Below, in pieces: positions 1-6,626 of a DNA stretch of 7,450 nucleotides. Source of the stretch: Clostridia bacterium (lineage in GTDB: Bacteria; Bacillota_E; RBS10-35; JAJYVN01). The stretch is taken from assembly GCA_027335515.1 (NCBI GenBank), contig DAHWHT010000154.1, forward strand, positions 1-7,450. Reading direction: 5' to 3'. Position numbers and translations under genes: made by a program. Below the pieces are notes generated by a model, which had not been told where the DNA came from, did no database searches, and saw nothing but the letters and a program-made list of their open reading frames with translations. Each line of letters opens with the position of its first letter. Positions within the stretch are counted from its first letter, which is position 1.

Positions 1-890
1 GGCTTGCCCAGCTTCAGCGGTACGGTCGTCACGTCGCCGATCGCGAAGACGTTCTCGAACCGGGTCTCGCAGGCGGCGGGGTCGATCGGAATCCAGCCGC
101 TCGGGCCTGCCAGGGGAGAGTTGCGCACCACCTCGGGGGCGGCGTGCGGCGGCACCGCCGCCAGGACGTCAAACTCCGCCTCGTCGCCGGTGTCGAAGTG
201 CAGGCGTTTGCCCGCGGCGTCGACCCGGACCAGTTTCGTGCTCGGGCGATACTCGATGCCGCGCTGCCGAACAAACGCCACCACGCCGCGTGAGACATCG
301 GGACCCGCCACACCCATGGGTGCAGGCTCCGCCGCATACACGGTCAGCGCCACCCGGTCACGGACCCTGCGGCGCCGCAGCAGGCCGTCCAGGAGCATGG
401 CGGCCTCATACGGAGCCGCCGGGCACTTGAAGGGAACATCCGCCACCACCACCGCCACTTTCCCGGAGTGAAGGTTTTCCACCTGGTCGAAGACCTGCCT
501 GGCGCCGTCAAGGGTGTAGAAGTTGCCCCCGGCTTCGGGGAGGCCCGGCACGCGGTCGGGAACGAGCTCGGCGCCCAGGGAGACCACCAGGGCGTCACCC
601 GTCAACGCCTCGCCGTCCACCACGACCCGCCGCCGTTCTGGGTCAATCTCCCTGATCTCCCCGTGGCGGACCTCGATCCCGCGCCGGGCCAGCGGTTCAA
701 GGTCCCGCTGCACCTGTTCCGCCTTGCGACTGCCGCTCATGAGCCAGAGCAGGGACGGCCAGAAGGTGTGCTTGGCGGAGCGCTCCACCAGCACCACCCG
801 ATCCTCGGGTGCCAGCTCGCGCCGCAGCACGCTGGCGGCCACGACGCCACCCACCCCGCCTCCGAGCACCAGCACGGTCCGCTTATCCAC
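1..890 (-). CDS. Sulfide:quinone oxidoreductase-like FAD/NAD(P)-dependent oxidoreductase, partial (C-terminus beyond left edge)
   Basis: The frame is open from a GTG at 890 to the window edge (296 codons plus a partial one). The N-terminus has a Rossmann FAD-binding motif (LGGGVGG, residues 9-15) ending in an acidic residue after the second strand (VVLVE, 32-36). A CP motif follows (FKCPAAPYE, 154-162), typical of the SQR/flavocytochrome c sulfide dehydrogenase group. The second FAD motif is FAIGDVTTVPLKLGKP (about 282 on). SQRs are usually around 400 residues, so roughly the last quarter is missing. These proteins oxidise sulfide or related reduced sulfur at the membrane and pass electrons to quinone; the substrate here is not proven. 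Of the cysteines used by classical SQRs, only the one in the CP motif (Cys156) is clear; none lies near residues 120-135, and the third would be off-window. The GTG start is supported by a GGAGGG tract upstream and by the position of the Rossmann motif. The gene lies 41 bases after the methyltransferase, probably in the same transcript. A general NADH dehydrogenase-like role is possible. Confidence 0.85.
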   Translation of the reverse strand, partial: MDKRTVLVLGGGVGGVVAASVLRRELAPEDRVVLVERSAKHTFWPSLLWLMSGSRKAEQVQRDLEPLARRGIEVRHGEIREIDPERRRVVVDGEALTGDALVVSLGAELVPDRVPGLPEAGGNFYTLDGARQVFDQVENLHSGKVAVVVADVPFKCPAAPYEAAMLLDGLLRRRRVRDRVALTVYAAEPAPMGVAGPDVSRGVVAFVRQRGIEYRPSTKLVRVDAAGKRLHFDTGDEAEFDVLAAVPPHAAPEVVRNSPLAGPSGWIPIDPAACETRFENVFAIGDVTTVPLKLGK

Positions 891-931
891 GGGAACCCAT
901 CCCCCTCCGCTTCGGCCCCACCGTTGCCCGT

Positions 932-1510
932 TCAGTCTGGCGCCTTGCCCAGGCGGACCAGCAGCCACTCCTCGTCCGCGGGGGCGAGAAGGCGCATCTC
1001 GGCCGGTTCCAGCGCGGCGAGCCAATCCACCCACTGCTCAAACTCAATGCGGTGACAGAGATCGCCCGCCTCCGGACCCTTGGGCAGCATCTCGGCGACC
1101 AGGAGACGGCCGCCGGGCCGCAGGACCCGCCAGGCGGCCCGCAGCCCCGCCGCCGGATCGGCCAGGTGGTGCAGCACGAAGACCATCGTCGCCGCACCAA
1201 AGCGGCCGTCCCCGACCCGCCCAAGCACTTGACCGTCGTCCTGCACCCACTCCGGCCCAGGGATCCTTCCATCCGGCGGGGCCCTCCGGCGTGCCTCGGC
1301 CAGCTGCGCGGGATCGTGGTCGACCCCTGTGACGCAGTGGCCCCGCCGCGAGAGGTCGGCACACAGTTCCCCCACGCCGCAGCCGACATCCAACACCGGA
1401 TCGGTCCCGGCGCACTGCCGCACCATCCAGCGCCGAATGCACGGCTCGTCCAGCGGCTTGGTCGGGGTGCCGCGACGGGGCTCCATCGCCGCGACCGAGG
1501 GGGACTCCAT
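932..1510 (-). CDS. Class I SAM-dependent methyltransferase
   Basis: A 192-residue protein with the canonical SAM-binding order: motif I VLDVGCGVG (39-47), the acidic end of the second strand in GVDHDP (62-67), a DD pair at 91-92, FVLHHLADP (111-119) for the fourth strand, and LRPGGRLLVAEML (130-142) after it. This is the Methyltransf_11/25 type, acting on small molecules or lipids in the cytoplasm. The substrate cannot be read from the sequence. The start is an ATG at 1510 with a strong AAGGAGGG Shine-Dalgarno about 8 bases upstream (1519-1526 on the other strand). It begins 27 bases after the DsrE gene and ends 41 bases before the SQR-like gene, so it is the middle gene of an apparent three-gene sulfur operon. 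A methyltransferase in that place could act on a thiol or a selenium or sulfur species, but this is only a guess from context. The C-terminus is short, with no extra domain. Confidence 0.88.
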   Translation of the reverse strand: MESPSVAAMEPRRGTPTKPLDEPCIRRWMVRQCAGTDPVLDVGCGVGELCADLSRRGHCVTGVDHDPAQLAEARRRAPPDGRIPGPEWVQDDGQVLGRVGDGRFGAATMVFVLHHLADPAAGLRAAWRVLRPGGRLLVAEMLPKGPEAGDLCHRIEFEQWVDWLAALEPAEMRLLAPADEEWLLVRLGKAPD

Positions 1511-1537
1511 GCCCGGATCCCTCCTTCGTAGGACGGG

Positions 1538-1858
1538 TCAAAACGTCAGCAGGCGGTCCGCCCAACACGTCAGATCGACCAGGTCCTGCATCGTCGAGAT
1601 GGGGCAGAGGTCGGAACCTCCCATGTGGCGTGACCGCAGACAGGTGCCGCAGGCGAGCAACTCCCCGCCACGGTCGGCGAACGCCCGCATCTGGTGGGGA
1701 ACGTCGTACGCGCCCTGGCGGATGCCTTCACACTCGACACCCGGACCGAGCAGGAAGGCCCGGACCGTGTGGCCGGACTCCAGCGCCTTGACCGCAAAGC
1801 GGAAGGCATTCCAGGCCGTCTCCGGCTCGTTGGTGCCGAGGACCACGCCGATCTTCAA
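1538..1858 (-). CDS. DsrE-family sulfur-relay/sulfur-carrier-like protein
   Basis: A 106-residue single-domain protein. It opens with the family pattern KIGVVLGTNEPETAWNAFRF, then FLLGPGVECEGI (35-46), and has the CGTCL motif (70-74) followed by LCPISTMQDLV (84-94) and ends in ADRLLTF. DsrE-type proteins bind or transfer persulfide sulfur through cysteines. The candidates here are Cys43, Cys70, Cys73, Cys85 and Cys98, with Cys70/Cys73 most typical. The TTG at 1858 is chosen as start because it puts the conserved KIGVVL strand right after the initiator and has a GGGGGGA tract about 7 bases upstream. The upstream in-frame ATG at 1933 would add 25 low-complexity residues with no ribosome site. 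The gene is 102 bases downstream of the LysR gene. A TATAAC hexamer lies near that gene's end, but no good -35 box is visible. It heads a tight group with the methyltransferase and the SQR-like gene. CGTCL also occurs in the C-terminal domain of the selenium-metabolism protein YedF, which is relevant given selD nearby. Confidence 0.87.
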   Translation of the reverse strand: MKIGVVLGTNEPETAWNAFRFAVKALESGHTVRAFLLGPGVECEGIRQGAYDVPHQMRAFADRGGELLACGTCLRSRHMGGSDLCPISTMQDLVDLTCWADRLLTF

Positions 1859-1960
1859 TTGCAAGTCCCCCCGTGGCGGCCGCGTCCGCCCGCCCGTCGT
1901 TTCTGTCTCCCAGGGTAGGGGGGGCATCGTCATGCGTCCAATGCCAAAGTGTCGTCATGG

Positions 1961-2887
1961 TTATACGTTCTGCGCATGATGCGCCGACCCGTTGGCGGCC
2001 TGCTGCAGGAACGCGCGCAGGGCCGCGCCGGCGGGAGACATGCGGGCATCCCGCGGGATGGCGAGGTGAAACACGCGGGTCACGGCCTTGGCCCGGATAA
2101 GGGCGAGCGTCCCGCGGGCCAGTTCGCCTTCCACCACGAACCGCGAGAGGAATCCCAAGCCCATGCCGGCGGCCACCGCGCGCTTGATGCCCTCCGAACA
2201 GCCGAGCGTGAAGCTCCGTGCGAACCGCAGGCCTTCACGTTCCAGATGGGCTTCGACCGCGCGCCGGGTTCCGGCCCCCTCTTCCCGCAGCAGGAGGGTT
2301 TCGGCGGCGAGTTGGGAAAGCGAGGGCTCCCGGCCGGCCAGGCGGTGGCCCGGGGCGGCGACCAACAGCAATTCGTCCGCCACGAAGGGCTGGACGAAGA
2401 ACTCCGGGCCGACCATTCCTTCAGACAGAACGCCGATGTCGGCGTCACCGGCGGCCACGCGGTGGGCCACCTCCGCGCTCCGCATGACGGCAAGGTGGAC
2501 CTCGATGCCGGGGTGGCGGGCGCTGAAGCGGGCCAGGAGCGCAGGCAGGACATACCCGCCGGGGGTCGTGCTGGCCGCCAGGCGCACGCGCCCGCGGTCC
2601 AGGCTCCGAAGTTCGTCCATCGTCTGCACCGCCTCGCCGCACAGCCGCAGGATGCGCTCGGCGTAGGCGCCAAGGGCGCGCCCCGCGTCGTTGAGGACCA
2701 CGCGCGGCCGTCGCTCCGCCAAGAGCGGGAACCCCAGGTTTGCCTCCAGCGCCTGCACCTGCCGCGAAACGGCCGGCTGACTGCGGTGGAGGGCGTCGGC
2801 CGCGCGCGAGAAGCTTCCCAGGCGCGCGACCTGATAGAACGCCTGCAGGGCCGCGAGATCCAGCTCTGGAAGTGCCTCCTCAGACAC
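1961..2887 (-). CDS. LysR-type transcriptional regulator
   Basis: About 308 residues, a normal LysR length. The N-terminal winged helix-turn-helix is clear: FYQVARLGSFSRAADAL, then QPAVSRQVQALEANLG (about 37-52), then LLAERRPRVVLNDAGRAL. A linker helix follows, and then a periplasmic-binding-protein-like effector domain beginning VRLAASTTPGGYVLPALL and containing DADIGVL and GIKRAVAAGMGLGFLS, all family-typical. The overall look is of the CysB/CysL-like group, but the effector is unknown. The GTG at 2887 is preferred because GGAGG stands 7 bases upstream; a GTG at 2893 (two codons longer) is possible but leaves only 2-3 bases. The gene is divergent from selD across about 110 bases, the usual arrangement for a LysR regulator that controls its divergent neighbour, its own gene, or both. 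The sulfur genes follow it on the same strand, so it may regulate them instead or as well. Confidence 0.93.
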   Translation of the reverse strand: MSEEALPELDLAALQAFYQVARLGSFSRAADALHRSQPAVSRQVQALEANLGFPLLAERRPRVVLNDAGRALGAYAERILRLCGEAVQTMDELRSLDRGRVRLAASTTPGGYVLPALLARFSARHPGIEVHLAVMRSAEVAHRVAAGDADIGVLSEGMVGPEFFVQPFVADELLLVAAPGHRLAGREPSLSQLAAETLLLREEGAGTRRAVEAHLEREGLRFARSFTLGCSEGIKRAVAAGMGLGFLSRFVVEGELARGTLALIRAKAVTRVFHLAIPRDARMSPAGAALRAFLQQAANGSAHHAQNV

Positions 2888-2916
2888 GGCCACCCCTCCC
2901 CCGGTCCGACGCCATC

Positions 2917-2998
2917 ATGCACCAAACGCATCAGGGCGGCGCAAGTCTGCATCGATGCCGCATTCGCCGTGCGGTATGCTGTGGCGGGGTGATCGCAT
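2917..2998. promoter_or_regulatory. Divergent LysR/selD control region with clustered GCAT/ATGC half-sites and candidate selD -10
   Basis: The space between the LysR start (2887) and the selD start (3001) holds seven GCAT or ATGC tetramers, at 2917, 2928, 2949, 2955, 2960, 2976 and 2995. The pair ATGC (2917-2920) N7 GCAT (2928-2931) gives T-N11-A (T2918, A2930) inside an inverted repeat, the classical LysR-type recognition pattern. GCATCGATGC at 2949-2958 is a perfect palindrome. TATGCT at 2975-2980 could be a -10 box for selD; transcription would then begin about 12 bases before the GTG. No convincing -35 hexamer is visible, which would suit an activator-dependent promoter. The motifs are seen directly; the operator and promoter roles are inferred. 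Confidence 0.4.
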
Positions 2999-3000
2999 CC

Positions 3001-4038
3001 GTGGAGAGCCTTTTGCGGTTGACGGCCTACTCGCCCGGCGCCGGCTGAGCGTGCAAGGTGGGCCCACAGGACCTGGTCCAGGTCCTGAAGCGTTTACCGA
3101 CCCAAGATAATCCCCGCGTGCTCGCCGGAGTGGGCGAGGATGCCTGCGTGTTCCGCCTGCGGGACGACCTCGCCGTGGTCCAGACGGTGGACGTCATCAC
3201 GCCGGTGCTGGACGACCCGCGCGCCTTCGGCGAGGTGGCGGCGGCCAATGCCCTGAGCGACATCTACGCCATGGGCGCCGTGCCGCTCTTCACACTCAAC
3301 GTGGCGGCGTTCCCCGTGCGCATGCTGCCGCTGGAGATCCTGGAAAAGATCCTGCAGGGCGGTGCGGCCAAGGCTGCGGAGGCCGGGGCGTCGGTCACCG
3401 GCGGGCACTCCCTGGACGACCCGACGCCCAAGTATGGCATGGTCGTCACCGGGATCGTCGATCCGGCCCGCATGGTGCGCAAGTCCGGCGCCCGCCCGGG
3501 CGACCACCTGGTGCTGACCAAGCCGCTGGGCGTCGGCGTCCTGACGACGGCCCTGACCCACGGCCGCGGCGGTCCGGACATCGAGGCCCGCGTACGGCCG
3601 GTGATGGCCCAACTCAACCGCGCGGCAGCCGAGGCCATGCAGGCCGTCGGCGTCAGCGCCTGCACCGACGTCACCGGGTTTGGGCTGCTGGGACACCTGC
3701 GCGAGATGGTCCAACTGAGCGGCGTCTCCGCACGGGTGGCGTTCGGGCGGGTCCCGGTGCTGCCGGGGGCATGGGACATGCTCCGCGAGGGCGCGGTCTC
3801 CCAGGGCACGCAGAACAACTACCGCATGCTCCGAGACGAGGTGCGCTGCCAACCGTCCGTATCTTCCGAGGCCCGGACGCTGCTTTGCGATGCCCAAACC
3901 TCCGGCGGCCTGCTCATCGCCGTACCGGCGGACCGCGCGGAGACGCTGTTGGCCACGCTGACCGCCGGGCGCGTCACGGCGGCGGACATCGGTGAGGTGT
4001 TGCCGGGGCCGGGCGGCGCCATCGAGGTCGCGCCGTGA
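3001..4038 (+). CDS. selD: Selenide, water dikinase (SelD), predicted selenoprotein with in-frame TGA = Sec16
   Basis: SelD makes selenophosphate from selenide and ATP, the selenium donor for selenocysteine and 2-selenouridine synthesis. The reading frame starts at GTG 3001, crosses a TGA at 3046-3048, and ends at TGA 4036-4038 (345 residues; E. coli SelD has 347). The N-terminal translation LTAYSPGAGUACKVGP aligns with LTQYSHGAGCGCKISP of E. coli. The TGA falls on catalytic Cys17 and Lys19 matches essential Lys20. Downstream are typical SelD motifs: AAANALSDIYAMGAVP, TGGHSLDDPTPKYG, DVTGFGLLGHLREM and DAQTSGGLLIAV. The start is supported by GGGGTGATC (2986-2994), close to the anti-Shine-Dalgarno complement GGAGGTGATC and 6 bases upstream. 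An in-frame GTG at 2989 (four codons more) has no better site. Starting at GTG 3058 would delete the Sec and Lys. A SECIS-like hairpin follows the TGA. The next gene is a PLP enzyme that could supply selenide. Without Sec insertion the TGA would make this a broken gene, but conservation on both sides argues against that. Confidence 0.93.
3067..3087 (+). promoter_or_regulatory. Candidate bacterial SECIS element in selD
   Basis: Arms CAGGACCT (3067-3074) and AGGTCCTG (3080-3087) form a perfect 8-bp stem around the loop GGTCC (3075-3079). The stem begins 18 bases, and the loop 26 bases, after the selD TGA. Bacterial SECIS elements lie inside the coding region just after the UGA and bind SelB through a small apical loop with G in its first positions; the E. 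coli fdhF loop contains GGUC, as here. A weak lower stem is possible (GGT 3057-3059 with ACC 3096-3098). The stem, loop and position are seen; SelB binding is inferred. Confidence 0.72.
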
Positions 4039-4082
4039 GCGGGCGCGGCTCAGGCGGTGGAACGCGGGAGGACGGTGTCTGG

Positions 4083-5234
<1,152 letters not shown>

Positions 5235-5400
5235 TGCTCCGACCGGCCCCGTGCCAGGGACGCCGCGGCCCTGTCTCCAAGGCCATAGGACCGCTGGTTG
5301 CAACGCGGACTTTGCAGCATGCTCCAGGTTGCGTGGCATGCTGTGGCGGTGCGGGCGGCGCAACGGAGGCCGGCACCGCCGCACGGGGGCGTGAACGATC
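5235..5400 (+). promoter_or_regulatory. Intergenic stretch before the SHOCT gene with repeated GCATGCT and a promoter-like segment
   Basis: A gap of 166 bases. A short hairpin (CAGGG 5255-5259, CCCTG 5269-5273) lacks a T-run, so it is a poor terminator candidate. GCATGCT occurs twice, at 5317-5323 and 5336-5342 (19 bases apart). ATGCTGTGGCGG at 5338-5349 is identical to 2976-2987 upstream of selD. TTGCAG (5312-5317) and CATGCT (5337-5342) could be a weak -35/-10 pair with a long 19-base spacer. The repeats are seen; function is inferred. No tRNA was recognised here. Confidence 0.3.
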
Positions 5401-5643
5401 GTGATGGGATACTACGGCGGGCTGGCGGGACTGTGGATGTGGCTGCTGATCGTTTTCTGGCTGCTCGCCCTGGCGGGCCTCGGCTTTGTCATCTACGCCT
5501 TGGTCCGACGACGACCCGTGGGTGCGGGTGGATCCCACGACCCGCTGCGAGTCCTGGGCGAAAGGTATGCCAGGGGCGAGATCGACCGCGAGCAGTACCT
5601 GAAGATGCGAGAGGACCTGGAAGGCCGGGAGCGCCAGCCGTAA
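5401..5643 (+). CDS. Small single-pass membrane protein with C-terminal SHOCT domain
   Basis: An 80-residue protein. The N-terminus (MMGYYGGLAGLWMW) runs into one hydrophobic membrane segment of about 22 residues (14-35), followed by RRR at 36-38, which suggests the C-terminus is cytoplasmic. Residues 47-75 (DPLRVLGERYARGEIDREQY and on through LKMREDLEG) are a textbook SHOCT (short C-terminal) domain, a small helical module thought to mediate oligomerisation or protein contacts. The cellular role of such proteins is unknown. The start is GTG 5401 or the adjacent ATG 5404; a GGGGG tract at 5385-5389 is the only ribosome-site candidate and fits 5401 slightly better. It lies 166 bases after the PLP enzyme on the same strand and may have its own promoter. 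Many bacteria carry such genes near metal or stress functions, so position alone does not tie it to selenium. Confidence 0.85.
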   Translation: MMGYYGGLAGLWMWLLIVFWLLALAGLGFVIYALVRRRPVGAGGSHDPLRVLGERYARGEIDREQYLKMREDLEGRERQP

Positions 5644-5892
5644 CCCAGCCAGCTGCTTTGGGTGTGAAGCCCTGTCGCCCGCAAAATGGTAGCGGACGGG
5701 CAACCACCTGCTCACCCTGCGATCTACTCGTGCTCCGAATCGAGTCATCCCCGCACAACGGCACCGAAAGGCCCCTGTTGATGTTGAGCCGCGCAGACAT
5801 GCAATCCAATGGATCCGCAAGGATCCCCGCTTCGGTTGACAGAGCGGACAGAGCGGATTCGCCCTTGGAACCGCGGCGGAGGTGAAATAGAA
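5644..5892 (+). promoter_or_regulatory. Leader region of the DUF402 gene: hairpins, GNRA-type stem-loop and tandem 9-mer
   Basis: A 249-base non-coding stretch. Just after the SHOCT stop is a weak ACCCA/TGGGT hairpin (5643-5663). It is followed by GCCCGC (5677-5682) pairing with GCGG-A-CGGGC (5692-5701), a stem with one bulge and no T-run, so at best a poor terminator. GGATCC-GCAA-GGATCC at 5811-5826 is a perfect 6-bp stem with a GCAA tetraloop of the stable GNRA class. TTGACA at 5836-5841 is a perfect -35 hexamer, but no matching -10 is visible. ACAGAGCGG is repeated in tandem at 5839-5847 and 5848-5856. A strong Shine-Dalgarno GGAGGTGA lies at 5878-5885. No tRNA or known riboswitch was recognised. 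Confidence 0.35.
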
Positions 5893-6498
5893 TTGGATGT
5901 CTTGCTCTTCCACAACCTGCACTTACCAGACGAGGTCCGCGTATTCACAGTCCCTTGCCTTGGCGTCCAGCGGCGCGACCGCGAGGCACTCGTGTATGAC
6001 GTGGCGGTGGGTCAGGGCACGGTGCTTCGTCACTACTCCTGGCCGGATCACTGGTTCGAGGTGAATTGCGCCTTCACCACGGACGGCGACCTGATCGAAG
6101 AACAGGGCGCGCTCACGCCTTGGGCATTCAACTGCGACATCAGCACGCCTCACCTCACTCAGGGGGACAGCGTGTACAACGTCGACTTGGAGCTGGATGT
6201 GCTCGTCGCGGCCGACGGAATACGGCACACAATCAAGGACCGTGACGACTTCGCGACCGCCGTCGACAAGGGTTGGATCGGTCCCACAGAGGCGCGCGGC
6301 GCTCAACAAGGCCTCGCCGAACTCCTGGCCATCGTCGAGCAAGGGCACCTACGGAGGTTTCTCGAATCCGTCCGCCCCTTCGACACACTCCAGACCCAGG
6401 CGCTTCAGCCACCCGTTCGTCGTCGGCGTCTGGATGATATCCCCCTTCTGCACCTGGAATCTAGAGCCCGGTGGCGGGGCGCCGGCCAACCATTGTGA
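5893..6498 (+). CDS. DUF402-family protein (FomD/NtdP-like putative nucleotide phosphatase)
   Basis: A 201-residue protein from a TTG at 5893. The TTG is chosen because GGAGGTGA ends 7 bases before it. An in-frame ATG at 5809 would add 28 poorly structured residues and has no ribosome site. The DUF402 fold is recognisable from about residue 35 to 158. It includes HYSWPDHWFEVNCAFTTDGD (47-66), FNCDISTP (79-86), YNVDLELDVLVAADG (95-109), an acidic DRDDF (116-120) and a C-terminal helix GLAELLAIVEQGHLRRFL (140-157). Characterised members, such as Staphylococcus NtdP and Streptomyces FomD, bind divalent metal through the acidic residues and hydrolyse nucleoside di- or triphosphates or nucleotide conjugates. 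The likely metal ligands here are Asp98, Glu100, Asp102 and Asp116/118/119. The substrate is unknown. After the domain comes a basic tail of about 43 residues (PPVRRRRLDDIP) not typical of the family. Base composition looks less GC-rich than its neighbours, so it may have a different history. It is not obviously linked to selenium. Confidence 0.78.
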   Translation: MDVLLFHNLHLPDEVRVFTVPCLGVQRRDREALVYDVAVGQGTVLRHYSWPDHWFEVNCAFTTDGDLIEEQGALTPWAFNCDISTPHLTQGDSVYNVDLELDVLVAADGIRHTIKDRDDFATAVDKGWIGPTEARGAQQGLAELLAIVEQGHLRRFLESVRPFDTLQTQALQPPVRRRRLDDIPLLHLESRARWRGAGQPL

Positions 6499-6588
6499 CC
6501 GGGTATTCGGTCGTGTTCGTGAACCACCATCGGTCGGACGCCTTGACTGGGAGCATGTCCGGGCATTGACCGCAGTCGGAGTGACGCC

Positions 6589-6624
6589 TTGCCCTCCCTT
6601 GCCCTCCCTTGCCCTCCCTTGCCC
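6589..6624 (-). repeat. Three perfect 10-bp tandem repeats; G-quadruplex motif on the minus strand
   Basis: GCCCTCCCTT occurs three times head to tail (6591-6620), with TT before and GCCC after extending the pattern. The minus strand has seven GGG tracts separated by one to three bases, well beyond the four needed for a canonical G-quadruplex. The array begins 2 bases after the stop codon of the SLH gene, so it would be in that gene's RNA. It is too short and lacks spacers, so it is not a CRISPR array. Confidence 0.9.
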
Positions 6625-6626
6625 GG

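Noticed and set aside
1859..1933. ATG at 1933 as start of the DsrE protein
   Set aside because: The extra 25 residues are Pro/Gly/Arg/Thr-rich and there is no ribosome site; the family begins at KIGVVL.
1949..2992. 347-residue plus-strand open frame opposite the LysR gene
   Set aside because: It is antisense to a complete LysR gene and has no family motifs.
3058..3067. Perfect palindrome GTGGGCCCAC between the selD TGA and the SECIS stem
   Set aside because: It has no loop, so it cannot form a hairpin of its own, and the bases are explained by the conserved codons after CK; probably chance.
3058..4038. selD starting at the GTG at 3058
   Set aside because: It lacks the SelD catalytic residue and essential Lys, which are encoded immediately upstream in the same frame across the TGA, and GTG 3058 has no suitable ribosome site.
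4035..4082. GTG at 4035 overlapping the selD stop as start of the PLP enzyme
   Set aside because: It would add 16 Gly/Arg-rich residues before the family's usual N-terminus; ATG 4083 has GGGAGG upstream. Translational coupling is not excluded.
5809..5892. ATG at 5809 as start of the DUF402 protein
   Set aside because: No Shine-Dalgarno, and it overlaps the GGATCC-GCAA-GGATCC hairpin and the tandem 9-mer; the TTG at 5893 has a near-perfect ribosome site.
5235..5892. Possible tRNA(Sec) (selC) or other tRNA in the gaps around the SHOCT gene
   Set aside because: No acceptor/T-arm pattern or TCA anticodon loop in a cloverleaf context could be built on either strand; the fragment CCGAATC near 5736 lacks the flanking T-arm pairing.
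6589..6624. CRISPR-like repeat
   Set aside because: Units are 10 bp, directly adjacent and have no spacers.
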